From: Pluralibacter sp.
GTDB taxonomy: Bacteria > Pseudomonadota > Gammaproteobacteria > Enterobacterales > Enterobacteriaceae
Assembly: GCF_019237635.1 (NCBI RefSeq)
Contig: NZ_JAFAGS010000081.1
Coordinates: 1-64,000 of the forward strand
DNA length: 64,000 bases
Direction: 5' to 3'
In this document: positions 30,172 to 41,710 of the stretch, piece after piece
Layout of the letters: each line of letters opens with the position of its first letter
How positions within the stretch are numbered: position 1 is the first letter of the stretch
Notes under the pieces: model-generated
Seen by the model: only the letters and a program-made list of their open reading frames with translations
Databases searched by the model: none
What the model was told of the DNA's origin: nothing
Program-made: the position numbers and the translations under genes

Positions 30172-31386
30172 ATGAAACGTGCAGTGATTACTGGCCTGGG
30201 CATTGTTTCCAGCATCGGTAACAACCAGCAGGAAGTCCTGGCATCTCTGCGTGAAGGACGCTCAGGGATCACTTTCTCTCAGGAGCTCAAGGATTCCGGC
30301 ATGCGTAGCCACGTCTGGGGCAACGTAAAACTGGATACCACTGGCCTCATCGACCGCAAAGTTGTGCGCTTTATGAGCGACGCATCCATTTATGCTTTCC
30401 TGTCTATGGAGCAGGCGATTGCTGATGCTGGCCTCTCTGAAGAGGTTTATCAAAATAACCCGCGCGTTGGCCTGATTGCAGGTTCCGGCGGCGGCTCCCC
30501 GAAATTCCAGGTCTTTGGCGCAGACGCCATGCGCAGCCCGCGCGGTCTGAAAGCCGTAGGCCCTTATGTTGTGACCAAAGCGATGGCGTCCGGCGTTTCC
30601 GCCTGCCTCGCTACGCCGTTTAAAATCCACGGCGTAAACTACTCCATCAGTTCCGCCTGTGCGACTTCCGCACACTGCATCGGTAACGCGGTAGAGCAGA
30701 TTCAACTGGGCAAACAGGACATCGTGTTTGCTGGCGGCGGCGAAGAGCTGTGCTGGGAAATGGCCTGCGAGTTCGACGCGATGGGCGCGCTGTCCACCAA
30801 GTACAACGAGACCCCGGAAAAAGCGTCCCGTACCTATGATGCGAACCGTGACGGTTTCGTTATCGCAGGCGGCGGCGGTATGGTTGTGGTTGAAGAGCTG
30901 GAGCATGCTCTGGCGCGCGGCGCCCACATCTATGCTGAAATCGTCGGCTACGGCGCAACCTCCGATGGCGCAGACATGGTGGCTCCGTCAGGCGAAGGCG
31001 CAGTGCGCTGCATGCAGATGGCGATGCACGGCGTTGATACGCCGATCGACTACCTGAACTCCCACGGCACGTCTACTCCGGTAGGCGACGTCAAAGAGCT
31101 CGGCGCTATCCGTGAAGTCTTCGGCGACAACAGCCCGGCAATCTCTGCGACCAAAGCAATGACCGGACACTCTCTGGGCGCCGCTGGCGTACAGGAAGCC
31201 ATCTACTCTCTGCTGATGCTGGAACACGGCTTTATCGCCCCGAGCATCAACGTTGAAGAGCTGGATGAACAGGCTCAGGGTCTGAATATCGTAACCAAAC
31301 CGACTGACGCGGCGCTGACGACCGTCATGTCCAACAGCTTCGGTTTCGGCGGCACCAACGCCACGCTGGTGATGCGCAAGCTTTAA
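30172..31386 (+). CDS. fabB: Beta-ketoacyl-ACP synthase I
   Basis: Elongating condensing enzyme of type II fatty acid synthesis, essential for unsaturated fatty acids. 404 residues. Catalytic Cys163 ([12 protein letters not shown]), His298 ([11 protein letters not shown]) and His333 (TGHSLGAAG) are all present. ATG after AGAGGT. Controlled by FadR and FabR through sites at 30089-30124. Single-gene unit with a terminator. Confidence 0.97.
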   Translation: MKRAVITGLGIVSSIGNNQQEVLASLREGRSGITFSQELKDSGMRSHVWGNVKLDTTGLIDRKVVRFMSDASIYAFLSMEQAIADAGLSEEVYQNNPRVGLIAGSGGGSPKFQVFGADAMRSPRGLKAVGPYVVTKAMASGVSACLATPFKIHGVNYSISSACATSAHCIGNAVEQIQLGKQDIVFAGGGEELCWEMACEFDAMGALSTKYNETPEKASRTYDANRDGFVIAGGGGMVVVEELEHALARGAHIYAEIVGYGATSDGADMVAPSGEGAVRCMQMAMHGVDTPIDYLNSHGTSTPVGDVKELGAIREVFGDNSPAISATKAMTGHSLGAAGVQEAIYSLLMLEHGFIAPSINVEELDEQAQGLNIVTKPTDAALTTVMSNSFGFGGTNATLVMRKL

Positions 31387-31408
31387 GCGTAAAACGACTG
31401 ACACTCCA

Positions 31409-31436
31409 GGGAGCCGAATGGCTCCCTTCTTTTTTT
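31409..31436 (+). terminator. Rho-independent terminator after fabB
   Basis: Stem GGGAGCC (31409-31415), loop GAAT, GGCTCCC (31420-31426), then a T-rich tract. Confidence 0.88.
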
Positions 31437-31489
31437 GTTTCCGGTTTGATTTTCCTGTTATGAATCCGCACGCGACAACAACGCCGCGC

Positions 31490-32494
31490 TTAGATAACCA
31501 GCCAGATAAGCACTAACACCACGACGATAGCAATCAGCATCAGGCCCGGGCGCGCTGACAGCGCTTTCACGTTGTCAATCAGCGGTGCAAACGGGCTGTA
31601 GATCGGCTGAATATTACGAATTTCCAGCGTGTCCAGTGAGCGCTGCTCGACGCGTTTGAGAAAGAGTTGATTGAGCAGTTCCTGCACCTGCGCGCTGGTC
31701 AGAATAGCCTGCGGCGTGACCTGCCAGTTTTGCTGCGCATAGTCGCGAATGAACTGCCACTCGTGGGGCTCCATCGGCTGTTTGAGTGCGGCCTGCACGC
31801 TATTGAGCGTCGGGGCGCTCTGCGTGCTGAGCGTCTGGCGCGCCTGCAGCCAGGTCATCAGCGCGTTGAAGTGCTTCGCCGGAATCAGTTCGCCGGTTTT
31901 TACCCCAGAAAGCTCAAGCATCGACTGCCAGATAATCTTGCTGGATTCCCCGGTGGCGGCCGACACCTTATTGACCAGTTGATTGAGCGTGTTGTGCTCC
32001 GCAGGCAGCAGGGGACGTGCGGTTCCCGGGCGCTGCTGAGGCTGCGGAATGTTCAGCTGATTGTTTTGCAGTAGTTGCAGCACATTACGCAACTGATCTG
32101 GCGTGAGTTGGCTGAGTGCCGTTTGTCCATACTGCTGGCGGATAAAGTCGCTGACCGCCTGACGGTTATTGCCAAGGTTCAGAAGCTCCGTCAGTTGGGA
32201 TAGCGTCTGACGTACGCCCAGGTTTTGTTGGGCGCTTTCCAGGCGATGGTTAAGGTTCTGCTCCGCCGCCGGAAAGTGACGCGACAGTAGCTGAGCATCT
32301 CCCTTGAGACCCAAATCATGCTTAACACCGGCCCATACCTCTGCATTCTGCTGTGAAGTGAGGGCGATCAACCGGGTTATTAGCCGTTCAAGCACCGTAC
32401 GCTGCTGGGAGGAGAGGGGCTGCTCGCCAATGGCGGAGGGGGGAGTACCTCCCGCAGGCGGGCGCGCGGGCATACCAGAGATGGGGTGCGTCAT
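31490..32494 (-). CDS. flk: Flk, flagellar hook-length/substrate-switch checkpoint protein
   Basis: 334-residue inner-membrane-anchored protein. In Salmonella, Flk stops premature secretion of the anti-sigma factor FlgM before the P and L rings are complete. A long Gln-rich soluble part (conserved [42 protein letters not shown]) is followed by one C-terminal TM helix (residues 313-333) ending LVI. ATG at 32494 gives MTHPISGMP, in keeping with E. coli MIQPISGPP; AGGATC precedes it. Divergent from pdxB. Confidence 0.93.
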   Translation of the reverse strand: MTHPISGMPARPPAGGTPPSAIGEQPLSSQQRTVLERLITRLIALTSQQNAEVWAGVKHDLGLKGDAQLLSRHFPAAEQNLNHRLESAQQNLGVRQTLSQLTELLNLGNNRQAVSDFIRQQYGQTALSQLTPDQLRNVLQLLQNNQLNIPQPQQRPGTARPLLPAEHNTLNQLVNKVSAATGESSKIIWQSMLELSGVKTGELIPAKHFNALMTWLQARQTLSTQSAPTLNSVQAALKQPMEPHEWQFIRDYAQQNWQVTPQAILTSAQVQELLNQLFLKRVEQRSLDTLEIRNIQPIYSPFAPLIDNVKALSARPGLMLIAIVVVLVLIWLVI

Positions 32495-32602
32495 GAGAGA
32501 TCCTGTGTGTCCTGGCGGTGTCATCCAGGTTGTCTGTGTTCCTGGCGGCAAGATTATGGCACACTTCCCCGGCTAACTCTCGTCTCACACAGGTACTGTA
32601 CC

Positions 32603-33739
32603 GTGAAAATCCTCGTTGATGAAAATATGCCTTACGCCCGCGAGCTGTTCAGCCGCCTGGGTGAGGTAAAGGCCGTTGCCGGTCGCCCAATTCCGCAGCA
32701 TGAGCTGGATGATGCGGACGCGTTAATGGTGCGTTCGGTGACGAAAGTAAATGAAGCGCTGCTCGCCGGAAAACCGGTCAAATTTGTCGGTACGGCAACG
32801 GCAGGCACCGATCATGTGGACGATGCCTGGCTTACACAGGCGGGAGTCGGTTTTTCGGCTGCGCCGGGCTGTAACGCTATTGCGGTTGTAGAGTATGTGT
32901 TTTCCGCGTTGTTGATGCTGGCGGAGCGCGATGGGTTTTCCCTGGCGGATCGCACCGTGGGCATCGTCGGCGTGGGCAACGTCGGCGGGCGTTTGCAAAA
33001 ACGCCTTGAGGCGCTGGGGATCCGCACGCTGCTGTGCGACCCGCCGCGCGCCGATAAGGGCGACAATGAGGATTTCCGTTCGCTGGATGAGCTGGTGCAG
33101 GAAGCGGATATCCTGACGTTCCATACGCCGCTTTTTAAAGATGGGCCTTACAGGACGCTGCATCTGGCGGATGACGCATTGCTCCGTCGCCTGAAGCCGG
33201 GGACGATTTTAATTAACGCCTGTCGCGGCCCGGTGGTGGATAACGCCGCGCTGCTGGCGCGTTTGCAGGCGGGTCAGCCGCTCAGCGTGGTGCTGGACGT
33301 GTGGGAGCCGGAGCCGGATCTCAATACCGCGCTGCTCGCCCGGGTGGATATTGGTACGGCGCACATCGCGGGCTACACGCTGGAAGGGAAAGCGCGCGGG
33401 ACAACGCAGGTCTTTGAAGCCTATAGCCAGTTTATCGGGCACCCGCAGCAGGTGGCGCTCGACTCGCTGCTTCCTGCACCGGAATTTGGCCGCATTACGC
33501 TTCACGGCGCGCTCGATGAGTCGACGCTGAAAAGGCTGGTACATTTAGTGTATGATGTGCGCCGCGATGATGCGCCGCTGCGAAAAGTAGCGGGAATTCC
33601 GGGTGAATTCGACAAATTGCGTAAAAATTATCTCGAACGACGTGAATGGTCGTCGCTGTACGTCATGTGTGACGATAAAGCGGCAGCCGAACTTTTGCAT
33701 AAATTGGGATTTAATGCAGTTCACCATCCTGTCCGTTAA
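32603..33739 (+). CDS. pdxB: Erythronate-4-phosphate dehydrogenase PdxB
   Basis: Second step of DXP-dependent pyridoxal phosphate synthesis: oxidises 4-phosphoerythronate. 378 residues as in E. coli. D-2-hydroxyacid dehydrogenase family with the NAD motif [16 protein letters not shown], the FHTPL motif and the catalytic His in [20 protein letters not shown] start at 32603 follows AGGTA; it gives (M)[11 protein letters not shown]. Opens the pdxB-usg-truA-dedA-accD-folC-dedD-cvpA-purF series. Confidence 0.96.
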   Translation: MKILVDENMPYARELFSRLGEVKAVAGRPIPQHELDDADALMVRSVTKVNEALLAGKPVKFVGTATAGTDHVDDAWLTQAGVGFSAAPGCNAIAVVEYVFSALLMLAERDGFSLADRTVGIVGVGNVGGRLQKRLEALGIRTLLCDPPRADKGDNEDFRSLDELVQEADILTFHTPLFKDGPYRTLHLADDALLRRLKPGTILINACRGPVVDNAALLARLQAGQPLSVVLDVWEPEPDLNTALLARVDIGTAHIAGYTLEGKARGTTQVFEAYSQFIGHPQQVALDSLLPAPEFGRITLHGALDESTLKRLVHLVYDVRRDDAPLRKVAGIPGEFDKLRKNYLERREWSSLYVMCDDKAAAELLHKLGFNAVHHPVR

Positions 33740-33806
33740 TGTCTTCTTAAGACTCCCCCGTCAATATTCTGGCGGGGCGGTCATTATATTTCTGGAGTAA
33801 ACCACC

Positions 33807-34820
33807 ATGTCTGAAGGCTGGAATATTGCCATTCTGGGCGCCACGGGCGCCGTCGGCGAAGCCCTGCTCGAAACACTTGCTGAGCGCCAGTTCCCGGTGG
33901 GGGAAATCTATGCGCTGGCGCGATCTGACAGCGCTGGCGAGCATCTGCGTTTTGGCGGTAAATCCGTCAGGGTTCAGGATGCCGCCGCGTTTGACTGGAC
34001 TCAGGCGCAACTGGCTTTTTTTGCCGCCGGAGCAGAGGCTTCTGCGACCTACGCCGAGGAGGCGGTTAACGCAGGCTGCCTGATTATCGATCTTAGCGGA
34101 CTGTTTGCGCTCGAGCCGGACGTGCCGCTGGTGGTGCCGGAAGTGAATCCGTTCGTACTGGCCGACTACCGAAACCGTAACATCATTGCCGTACCGGGCA
34201 GCCTGACCAGCCAACTGCTGGCTGCGCTGAAACCGTTGATTGATGAGGGCGGACTGTCGCGTATTGCGGTCACCAACCTGCTGTCGGCGTCGGCGCAGGG
34301 CAAAAAAGCGGTCGATGCGCTGGCCGGTCAGAGCGCGAAGCTGCTCAACGGGATCCCTATCGACGAAGATGACTTCTTTGGTCAGCAACTGGCGTTCAAC
34401 ATCCTGCCGCTGCTGCCGGACAACGAAGGCAGCGTGCGCGAAGAGCGCCGTATTGTCGACGAGGTCCGCAAGATCCTACAGGACGAAGGCGTCATGATTT
34501 CCGCGCACTGCGTCCGCGCGCCGGTCTTTTACGGCCATGCCCAGATGGTGAGCTTCGAGGCGATGCGCCCGCTGGCGGCGGAAGAAGCGCGTGATGCCTT
34601 TGCCCGTGGCGAAGATATCGTCCTGTCGGAAGAAAACGAATTTCCAACCCAGGTAGGCGATGCTTCCGGCAGCGCGCATTTGTCGGTGGGCTGCGTGCGT
34701 AACGACTACGGCATGCCGGAGCAGATTCAGTTCTGGTCGGTTGCCGATAACGTACGTTTCGGCGGCGCGCTGATGGCGGTGAAGATTGCTGAGAAGCTGG
34801 TGCAGGAGTACCTGTACTGA
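33807..34820 (+). CDS. usg: USG-1 protein, aspartate-semialdehyde dehydrogenase homologue
   Basis: 337 residues with an N-terminal Rossmann motif [17 protein letters not shown] like Asd. The Asd catalytic Cys motif (about residues 128-145) is replaced here by [16 protein letters not shown], with Ser/Thr and no Cys at the nucleophile position, so dehydrogenase activity is unlikely (inference). True function unknown. Its stop TGA overlaps the truA ATG by one base. Confidence 0.93.
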   Translation: MSEGWNIAILGATGAVGEALLETLAERQFPVGEIYALARSDSAGEHLRFGGKSVRVQDAAAFDWTQAQLAFFAAGAEASATYAEEAVNAGCLIIDLSGLFALEPDVPLVVPEVNPFVLADYRNRNIIAVPGSLTSQLLAALKPLIDEGGLSRIAVTNLLSASAQGKKAVDALAGQSAKLLNGIPIDEDDFFGQQLAFNILPLLPDNEGSVREERRIVDEVRKILQDEGVMISAHCVRAPVFYGHAQMVSFEAMRPLAAEEARDAFARGEDIVLSEENEFPTQVGDASGSAHLSVGCVRNDYGMPEQIQFWSVADNVRFGGALMAVKIAEKLVQEYLY

Positions 34821-35632
34821 TGTCTGAAGTGGAACAGCTGCCGGTGTATAAAATCGCGCTCGGTATTGAATATGACGGTAGCAAGTATTACGGCTGGCAG
34901 CGACAAAACGAAGTGCGCAGCGTTCAGGAGAAGCTGGAAAAAGCGCTCTCGCAGGTCGCTAACGAGCCGGTGACCGTATTTTGCGCCGGACGTACTGATG
35001 CTGGCGTGCATGGCACCGGACAGGTTGTCCATTTTGAAACCCGCGCGGAGCGTAAAGACGCCGCGTGGACGCTGGGCGTAAATGCGAATTTGCCTGGTGA
35101 CATTGCGGTGCGTTGGGTGAAATATGTCGCCGACGATTTCCACGCGCGTTTCAGCGCGACGGCGCGTCGTTATCGCTATGTCATCTATAATCATCGCCTG
35201 CGCCCGGCGGTGTTAAGCCAGGGCGTTACGCATTACCACCAGCCGCTGGATGTCGCGCGGATGCAGCGTGCCGCGCAGTGTTTGCTGGGGGAGAATGATT
35301 TTACGTCGTTTCGGGCGGTACAGTGCCAGTCGCGCACGCCGTGGAGAAACGTTATGCACATTAACGTTGAACGTTACGGTGCATATGTGGTGGTGGATAT
35401 CAAAGCCAACGCGTTTGTACATCATATGGTGCGGAATATCGTAGGCAGCCTGATGGAAGTAGGCGCCGGAAACCAGCCGGAGAGCTGGATTGCAGAGCTG
35501 TTGGCCGCTAAGGACAGGACGCTTGCGGCGGCCACGGCAAAAGCGGAAGGGCTGTATCTCGTTTCGGTGGATTACCCGGAACGTTTCGACCTTCCAAAAT
35601 CGCCTATGGGGCCGCTGTTTCTGGCGGACTAA
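34820..35632 (+). CDS. truA: tRNA pseudouridine(38-40) synthase TruA
   Basis: Isomerises U38, U39 and U40 in the anticodon arm of many tRNAs. 270 residues. Catalytic Asp60 sits in the conserved [29 protein letters not shown] and [17 protein letters not shown] are further TruA motifs. Start codon shares a base with the usg stop. Confidence 0.97.
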   Translation: MSEVEQLPVYKIALGIEYDGSKYYGWQRQNEVRSVQEKLEKALSQVANEPVTVFCAGRTDAGVHGTGQVVHFETRAERKDAAWTLGVNANLPGDIAVRWVKYVADDFHARFSATARRYRYVIYNHRLRPAVLSQGVTHYHQPLDVARMQRAAQCLLGENDFTSFRAVQCQSRTPWRNVMHINVERYGAYVVVDIKANAFVHHMVRNIVGSLMEVGAGNQPESWIAELLAAKDRTLAAATAKAEGLYLVSVDYPERFDLPKSPMGPLFLAD

Positions 35633-35661
35633 ATAATGCAGTCATTAAAGGTTAGACAACT

Positions 35662-36330
35662 ATGGATTTGATTCGCTTTTTAATTGATTTCATTCTGCAT
35701 ATCGATGTTCACCTGGCCGAACTGGTCGCCAACTATGGTGTCTGGGTTTATGCCATTCTGTTTTTGATCCTGTTTTGTGAAACGGGCCTGGTGGTGACGC
35801 CGTTCCTGCCTGGCGATTCGCTGCTGTTTGTCGCCGGTGCGCTCTCCGCGCTGCCGACGAACGACTTGAACGTACACCTGATGGTGGCGCTGATGGTGGT
35901 AGCGGCGATTATCGGCGATGCGGTGAACTACACCATTGGCCGAGTGTTCGGCGAGAAGCTTTTTAGCAACCCGAATTCGAAGATCTTCCGCCGCAGTTAT
36001 CTCGACAAAACCCACGCGTTTTATGAAAAGCACGGCGGGAAAACCATTATTCTGGCGCGTTTTGTGCCGATCGTCCGTACGTTTGCGCCGTTTGTGGCCG
36101 GTATGGGGCACATGTCCTACCGTCACTTTGCCGCCTATAACGTGGTGGGCGCGCTGCTGTGGGTGTTGCTGTTCACCTATGCAGGCTACCTGTTCGGCGA
36201 TCTGCCTATCGTGCAGGAAAACCTGAAACTGCTGATTGTCGCGATCATTGTTCTGTCGATTCTGCCGGGGGTGATTGAAATCATCCGCCACAAGCGCGCC
36301 GCGGCAAAGCAGGCGAGACAGGTCAAATAA
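35662..36330 (+). CDS. dedA: DedA family membrane protein
   Basis: 222-residue inner-membrane protein with several TM segments. The DedA motifs [25 protein letters not shown] and [18 protein letters not shown] hold the acidic and arginine residues thought essential for H+-coupled lipid-carrier (undecaprenyl phosphate) flipping in the family. 29 bp after truA. Confidence 0.95.
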   Translation: MDLIRFLIDFILHIDVHLAELVANYGVWVYAILFLILFCETGLVVTPFLPGDSLLFVAGALSALPTNDLNVHLMVALMVVAAIIGDAVNYTIGRVFGEKLFSNPNSKIFRRSYLDKTHAFYEKHGGKTIILARFVPIVRTFAPFVAGMGHMSYRHFAAYNVVGALLWVLLFTYAGYLFGDLPIVQENLKLLIVAIIVLSILPGVIEIIRHKRAAAKQARQVK

Positions 36331-36506
36331 CGCCACGAGCGTGGTAAAGCAGGGGACGAAGAGGGGTTCGACCACTTTTTTGTCCCATGTTTCTGGCTCT
36401 TATGTTTTAATGTGCAACATTTCATGGTCTGTAAGCGGTAAAAATGGCATTATTTGCCGCTTATGGCAAAACTGGCATCGACCAGGTTCAGGCAGAAAGG
36501 TTATCA

Positions 36507-37421
36507 ATGAGCTGGATTGAACGAATTAAAAGCAATATAACCCCCACCCGCAAGGCGAGTATCCCGGAAGGGGTATGGACCAAGTGCGACAGCTGCGGTC
36601 AGGTTCTGTACCGTGCAGAGCTGGAGCGCAACCTGGAGGTTTGCCCGAAGTGCGATCACCACATGCGTATGACAGCGCGCAATCGCCTGCATAGCCTGCT
36701 GGACGAAGGAACGCTGGTGGAACTGGGTAGCGAACTTGAGCCGAAAGACGTGCTGAAGTTTCGTGACTCTAAGAAATACAAAGACCGTCTGGCCTCTGCG
36801 CAGAAAGAGACCGGCGAGAAAGACGCGCTGGTCGTAATGAAAGGTACGCTGTTCGGCATGCCTGTTGTCGCGGCGGCGTTTGAGTTCTCCTTTATGGGCG
36901 GCTCAATGGGCTCTGTGGTCGGCGCGCGTTTTGTCCGTGCCGTCGAACAGGCGCTGGAAAATAACTGCCCGCTGGTGTGTTTCTCCGCCTCCGGCGGCGC
37001 GCGCATGCAGGAAGCGCTGATGTCGCTGATGCAGATGGCGAAAACCTCTGCAGCGCTGGCGAAAATGCAGGAACGTGGTCTGCCATACATCTCCGTACTG
37101 ACTGACCCGACCATGGGCGGCGTGTCCGCAAGCTTTGCGATGCTTGGCGATCTCAACATTGCCGAACCGAAAGCGCTGATCGGCTTTGCAGGCCCTCGCG
37201 TTATTGAGCAGACTGTACGTGAAAAGCTGCCACCGGGCTTTCAGCGTAGCGAATTCCTGATCGAAAAAGGCGCGATCGACATGATTGTTCGCCGTCCGGA
37301 AATGCGCTTTAAGCTTGCCAGCATCCTGGCGAAGCTGATGAATCTCCCGGCGCCGAATCCCGATACACCGCGCGAAGGCGTGGTGGTGTCGCCGGCACCG
37401 GATCAGGAACCAGAGGCCTGA
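36507..37421 (+). CDS. accD: Acetyl-CoA carboxylase carboxyltransferase beta subunit
   Basis: With AccA forms the carboxyltransferase that makes malonyl-CoA. 304 residues. Four-Cys zinc ribbon Cys27, Cys30, Cys46, Cys49, then the crotonase-like core with [19 protein letters not shown] and [20 protein letters not shown] at 36507 gives MSWIERIK as in E. coli; the frame is open 21 codons upstream without conserved sequence. Confidence 0.97.
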   Translation: MSWIERIKSNITPTRKASIPEGVWTKCDSCGQVLYRAELERNLEVCPKCDHHMRMTARNRLHSLLDEGTLVELGSELEPKDVLKFRDSKKYKDRLASAQKETGEKDALVVMKGTLFGMPVVAAAFEFSFMGGSMGSVVGARFVRAVEQALENNCPLVCFSASGGARMQEALMSLMQMAKTSAALAKMQERGLPYISVLTDPTMGGVSASFAMLGDLNIAEPKALIGFAGPRVIEQTVREKLPPGFQRSEFLIEKGAIDMIVRRPEMRFKLASILAKLMNLPAPNPDTPREGVVVSPAPDQEPEA

Positions 37422-37427
37422 TAATGC

Positions 37428-37459
37428 AAAGGGCAGGGCCACCAGGCGCTGCCCTTTTT
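37428..37459 (+). terminator. Terminator between accD and folC
   Basis: AAAGGGCAGGGCC (37428-37440) pairs with GGCGCTGCCCTTT (37445-37457) with one mismatch, followed by T residues. Confidence 0.75.
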
Positions 37460-37491
37460 GCTTTTCTTAACCGTTAACAATCGCGGGCATC

Positions 37492-38760
37492 ATGGAAAAA
37501 GACCAAATTCCTCTCGCCACGTCGCCCCTGGCCACGTGGCTTTCTTATCTTGAACATCTGCATACAAAAACGATCGATCTCGGGTTAGTGCGCGTGAGCG
37601 ATGTGGCGGCGCGGATGGCCGTGCAGAAACCGGCGCCATTCGTCTTCACCGTCGCGGGAACCAACGGTAAAGGCACGACCTGCCGCACGCTGGAATCCGT
37701 CCTGATGGCCGCAGGCTATAAGGTGGGCGTCTACAGTTCGCCGCACCTGGTGCGCTACACCGAGCGGGTGCGGATTCAGGGCGAAGAATTGCCGGAATCG
37801 GCGCATACGGCTTCATTTGCCGCCATTGAAGCGGCAAGGGGCGAGACATCGCTGACCTATTTTGAGTTCGGCACCTTGTCCGCGCTGTGGCTGTTTAAAG
37901 CCGCTCAACTGGATGTGGTTATCCTCGAAGTGGGGCTTGGCGGCCGCCTGGACGCGACGAACATCGTGGATGCTGATGTTGCGGTGGTGACCAGTATTGC
38001 GCTGGATCATATCGACTGGCTGGGGCCGGACCGTGAAAGCATTGGCCGCGAGAAGGCGGGGATTTTCCGTGCGGGCAAACCGGCCGTGGTCGGGGAGCCG
38101 GAGATGCCGCAGACCATTGCCGACGTCGCGGTGGAAAAAGGGGCGCTACTGCGGCGCCGCGGCGCCGACTGGGCTTTTGAGGTGGCGAACGACAGCTGGC
38201 GGTTTAGCGATAAGCAGGGCGTACTGGGCGGTTTACCGCTGCCGCAGGTGCCGCAGCCTAACGCCGCGACCGCGCTTGCCGCATTGCGCGCCAGCGGGCT
38301 TTCGGTCAGTGAGCAGGCGATTCACGACGGTATCGCCAGCGCGATATTACCGGGGCGTTTTCAGGTCGTCAGTATGGCGCCGCGGCTTATCCTCGATGTG
38401 GCGCACAACCCGCACGCCGCGGCATACCTCGCCGGACGTCTCAAAACGTTGCCAAAGACCGGGCGCACGCTGGCGGTGATTGGTATGCTTCATGATAAAG
38501 ATATTGCGGGTACGCTTGCGTGTCTGACGGATGTTGTCGATAAGTGGTACTGTGCGCCGCTTGAGGGGCCGCGAGGCGCGACGGCGGAACAGCTGGTGGA
38601 ACATTTGCGTGATGGCGAAGTCTATGCCACTGTAACGCAGGCGTGGCATACGGCAATGGCCGATGCGCGCCCGGAAGATACGGTGCTGGTGTGTGGTTCT
38701 TTCCACACGGTAGCCCATGTAATGGAAGAGATGGACGCGGGGAGAACCGGTGGCGAGTAA
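37492..38760 (+). CDS. folC: Bifunctional dihydrofolate/folylpolyglutamate synthase FolC
   Basis: Adds glutamate to dihydropteroate and to folates. 422 residues. P-loop GTNGKGTT at 56-63, Mur-ligase type core with VGLGGRLDATNIVDADV and ALDHIDWLGPDRESIGREKAGI, and C-terminal domain with LDVAHNPHAAAYL. dedD begins 11 bp before its stop. Confidence 0.96.
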   Translation: MEKDQIPLATSPLATWLSYLEHLHTKTIDLGLVRVSDVAARMAVQKPAPFVFTVAGTNGKGTTCRTLESVLMAAGYKVGVYSSPHLVRYTERVRIQGEELPESAHTASFAAIEAARGETSLTYFEFGTLSALWLFKAAQLDVVILEVGLGGRLDATNIVDADVAVVTSIALDHIDWLGPDRESIGREKAGIFRAGKPAVVGEPEMPQTIADVAVEKGALLRRRGADWAFEVANDSWRFSDKQGVLGGLPLPQVPQPNAATALAALRASGLSVSEQAIHDGIASAILPGRFQVVSMAPRLILDVAHNPHAAAYLAGRLKTLPKTGRTLAVIGMLHDKDIAGTLACLTDVVDKWYCAPLEGPRGATAEQLVEHLRDGEVYATVTQAWHTAMADARPEDTVLVCGSFHTVAHVMEEMDAGRTGGE

Positions 38761-39460
38761 GTTTCAGAATCGTTTAGTCGGAACCATTGCGCTGGTGGCG
38801 CTCGGGGTGATTGTGCTCCCCGGGCTGCTTGACGGGCAGAAAAAGCATTATCAGGATGAGTTTGCGGCGATCCCGCTGGTGCCGAAGCCTGGCGACCGGG
38901 ATGAGCCGGATATGCTGCCTGCCGCAACACAGGCGTTACCGTCGCAGCCGCCGGAAGGGGCGGCGGAAGAGGTGCGGGCCGGGGATGCCGCTGCGCCTTC
39001 GCTGGACGCATCGCGAATGGCGGTTAACAGCGGCGGTAGCGATATCGACGAAACGCCAGCGCCGGTGATTCCGCCGAAGCCCAAACCGGTGGCGCAAAAG
39101 CCACAGCCACAGCCGCCGAAACCGACGCGTGATGTTGCCAGCGAGCAGCTGGCCGTGGCGACGGAGTCGGCGCCTGCGCCGCAGAAACCGGTTGCGGACA
39201 ACATGCCCGCGCCGGTCGGCAAGGCCTATATCGTGCAGCTTGGCGCGCTGAAGAATGCCGACAAAGTCAATGAAATCGTAGGGAAATTACGCGGCGCAGG
39301 CTTTAAGGTTTATACGTCGCCTTCTACACCGACACAGGGTAAAATTACCCGTATCCTGGTGGGGCCTGACGCGTCGAAAGACAAGCTGAAAGGTTCACTG
39401 GGCGAACTGCAGCAGTTGTCGGGGCTGAGCGGCGTCGTGATGGGATATACGCCGAACTAA
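38750..39460 (+). CDS. dedD: Cell-division SPOR-domain protein DedD
   Basis: Septal peptidoglycan-binding protein. 236 residues: TM helix at about 8-25 (GTIALVALGVIVLPGLL), a long Pro/Ala/Lys-rich periplasmic linker, and a C-terminal SPOR domain (from about 155; AYIVQLGALKNADKVNEIVG to GVVMGYTPN) that binds denuded glycan at the septum. GTG start within the end of folC. About 16 residues longer than E. coli DedD (220), all in the linker. Confidence 0.94.
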   Translation: MASKFQNRLVGTIALVALGVIVLPGLLDGQKKHYQDEFAAIPLVPKPGDRDEPDMLPAATQALPSQPPEGAAEEVRAGDAAAPSLDASRMAVNSGGSDIDETPAPVIPPKPKPVAQKPQPQPPKPTRDVASEQLAVATESAPAPQKPVADNMPAPVGKAYIVQLGALKNADKVNEIVGKLRGAGFKVYTSPSTPTQGKITRILVGPDASKDKLKGSLGELQQLSGLSGVVMGYTPN

Positions 39461-39534
39461 TCCGTCCTTTGGCTGGCCGCTCTTCCGCAAGAGGAGAGGG
39501 CCTGCGCGAGGGAAAAAAGCCGTTATGGCACCTG

Positions 39535-39567
39535 GCGCTGAACATTTTTTCAGCGCTTTTTTTATTT
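39535..39567 (+). terminator. Rho-independent terminator after dedD
   Basis: Stem GCGCTGAA (39535-39542) and TTCAGCGC (39549-39556) with a 6-nt loop, then T7ATTTT. Confidence 0.88.
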
Positions 39568-39587
39568 TGTAGGGCACGGAAATCCCT

Positions 39588-39603
39588 ACGCAAACGTTTT
39601 CTT
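39588..39603 (+). promoter_or_regulatory. PurR operator of cvpA-purF
   Basis: ACGCAAACGTTTTCTT matches the PurR palindrome ACGCAAACGTTTGCGT in the left half and core. It is 57 bp before cvpA; PurR repression of cvpA-purF is established in E. coli. Confidence 0.85.
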
Positions 39604-39659
39604 TTTCTGTTAGAATGCGCCCCGAACCGGACGACAGGGCGTAACATCGTGGGACACAT

Positions 39660-40148
39660 ATGGTCTGGATTGATTACGCCATCATTGCGGTACTGGGCTT
39701 TTCTTGCTTGGTGAGCCTTATCCGCGGCTTTGTTCGTGAAGCATTATCGTTAGTGACGTGGGGCTGTGCTTTTTACGTGGCAAGCCATTACTATACTGAT
39801 CTGTCTGTCTGGTTTACGGGCTTTGAAGACGAACGGGTTCGAAACGGGATTGCTATTGCGGCGCTGTTTATCGCGACGCTCATCGTTGGCGCTATCATCA
39901 ACTACGTGATAGGTCAGCTGGTGGAGAGGACCGGTTTGTCGGGTACTGACAGGGTATTGGGGATCTGCTTCGGCGCATTGCGTGGGGTGCTGATTATCGC
40001 CGCTATTCTGTTCTTCCTCGACACCTTTACCGGTATGGCAAAGAGCGCAGACTGGCAGCAGTCGCAGTTTATTCCCTATTTTTCACCGGTTATCAGATGG
40101 TTTTTTGAATACCTTCAAAGCTCGTCAAGTTTCTTGCCCAAAGTATAA
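39660..40148 (+). CDS. cvpA: CvpA, colicin V production-linked membrane protein
   Basis: 162-residue inner-membrane protein with four hydrophobic segments, starting MVWIDYAIIAVLGFSCLVSL. Needed for colicin V production in E. coli and linked to envelope stress tolerance; mechanism unknown. Lies 33 bp before purF under the same PurR operator. Confidence 0.95.
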   Translation: MVWIDYAIIAVLGFSCLVSLIRGFVREALSLVTWGCAFYVASHYYTDLSVWFTGFEDERVRNGIAIAALFIATLIVGAIINYVIGQLVERTGLSGTDRVLGICFGALRGVLIIAAILFFLDTFTGMAKSADWQQSQFIPYFSPVIRWFFEYLQSSSSFLPKV

Positions 40149-40181
40149 GCTTTGGGTCGTTGCTTAACGAGGAAAAGACGT

Positions 40182-41699
40182 ATGTGCGGTATTGTCGGTA
40201 TCGCCGGTGTTATGCCGGTCAACCAGTCGATTTATGACGCGTTAACGGTGCTGCAGCACCGTGGTCAGGATGCCGCTGGCATCATCACGATTGATGCAAA
40301 CAACGGCTTCCGTTTGCGTAAAGCGAACGGCCTGGTGAGCGATGTATTTGAAGCCCGCCACATGCAGCGTCTGCAGGGTAATATGGGGATTGGTCATGTT
40401 CGTTACCCGACGGCAGGCAGCTCCAGCGCGTCTGAGGCGCAGCCTTTTTACGTCAACTCTCCTTATGGCATTACCCTTGCGCACAACGGCAACCTGACCA
40501 ATGCCCATGAGCTGCGTAAAAAGCTGTTTGAAGAGAAACGTCGTCACATCAACACCACGTCTGATTCTGAAATCCTGCTCAACGTATTTGCCAGCGAGCT
40601 GGATAACTTCCGTCACTATCCGCTTGAAGCCGACAACATTTTTGCTGCAATTGCGGCGACTAACCGCCAGATTCGCGGGGCTTACGCTTGTGTGGCGATG
40701 ATTATCGGACACGGTATGGTGGCCTTCCGCGATCCGAACGGCATTCGTCCGCTGGTGCTGGGTAAGCGCGATATTGGCGATGGCCGTACCGAATATATGG
40801 TGGCGTCGGAAAGCGTGGCGCTGGATACCCTGGGCTTCGAGTTCCTGCGCGACGTCGCGCCGGGCGAAGCTATCTACATTACCGAAAAAGGTCAGCTCTT
40901 TACCCGTCAGTGCGCGGATAACCCGGTCAGCAACCCGTGCCTGTTCGAGTATGTCTATTTTGCGCGTCCGGACTCTTTTATCGATAAAATTTCCGTCTAC
41001 AGCGCGCGCGTTAACATGGGCACCAAACTCGGCGAGAAAATTGCCCGCGAGTGGGAAGATCTGGATATCGACGTGGTCATCCCGATTCCGGAAACCTCCT
41101 GCGATATCGCGCTGGAAATTGCGCGCATCCTGGGCAAACCGTACCGCCAGGGATTTGTGAAGAACCGCTACGTGGGTCGCACCTTTATCATGCCGGGCCA
41201 GCAGCTGCGTCGTAAGTCCGTACGCCGCAAGCTTAATGCTAACCGCGCTGAGTTCCGTGGCAAGAACGTGCTGCTGGTGGATGATTCCATCGTCCGCGGC
41301 ACCACGTCGGAGCAGATCATTGAGATGGCGCGTGAAGCCGGGGCGAAGAAGGTGTATCTGGCTTCCGCTGCACCGGAAATTCGCTTTCCGAATGTGTACG
41401 GCATCGATATGCCGACCGCTAACGAACTGATCGCCCATGGCCGTGAAGTTGATGAGATCCGCCAGATTATCGGCGCTGATGGCCTTATCTTCCAGAACCT
41501 TGACGATCTGATCGACGCTGTGCGTGCTGAAAACCCGGATATCCAGCAGTTTGAATGCTCGGTGTTTAACGGCGTGTACGTGACGAAAGATGTCGATCAG
41601 CAGTATCTCGACTATCTGGATTCCCTGCGTAATGACGATGCCAAAGCGGTGCAGCGTCAGAACGAAGTGGAAAACTTAGAGATGCATAACGAAGGGTAA
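40182..41699 (+). CDS. purF: Amidophosphoribosyltransferase PurF
   Basis: First committed step of purine synthesis: PRPP plus glutamine to phosphoribosylamine. 505 residues. Start MCGIVGIAG leaves Cys as the N-terminal nucleophile of the Ntn glutaminase domain after Met removal. The C-terminal PRTase carries the PRPP loop [17 protein letters not shown]. The ATG at 40182 follows GAGGAAAAG; an upstream ATG adds ten unconserved residues. Confidence 0.97.
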   Translation: MCGIVGIAGVMPVNQSIYDALTVLQHRGQDAAGIITIDANNGFRLRKANGLVSDVFEARHMQRLQGNMGIGHVRYPTAGSSSASEAQPFYVNSPYGITLAHNGNLTNAHELRKKLFEEKRRHINTTSDSEILLNVFASELDNFRHYPLEADNIFAAIAATNRQIRGAYACVAMIIGHGMVAFRDPNGIRPLVLGKRDIGDGRTEYMVASESVALDTLGFEFLRDVAPGEAIYITEKGQLFTRQCADNPVSNPCLFEYVYFARPDSFIDKISVYSARVNMGTKLGEKIAREWEDLDIDVVIPIPETSCDIALEIARILGKPYRQGFVKNRYVGRTFIMPGQQLRRKSVRRKLNANRAEFRGKNVLLVDDSIVRGTTSEQIIEMAREAGAKKVYLASAAPEIRFPNVYGIDMPTANELIAHGREVDEIRQIIGADGLIFQNLDDLIDAVRAENPDIQQFECSVFNGVYVTKDVDQQYLDYLDSLRNDDAKAVQRQNEVENLEMHNEG

Positions 41700-41710
41700 T
41701 CTCCTCCGCT

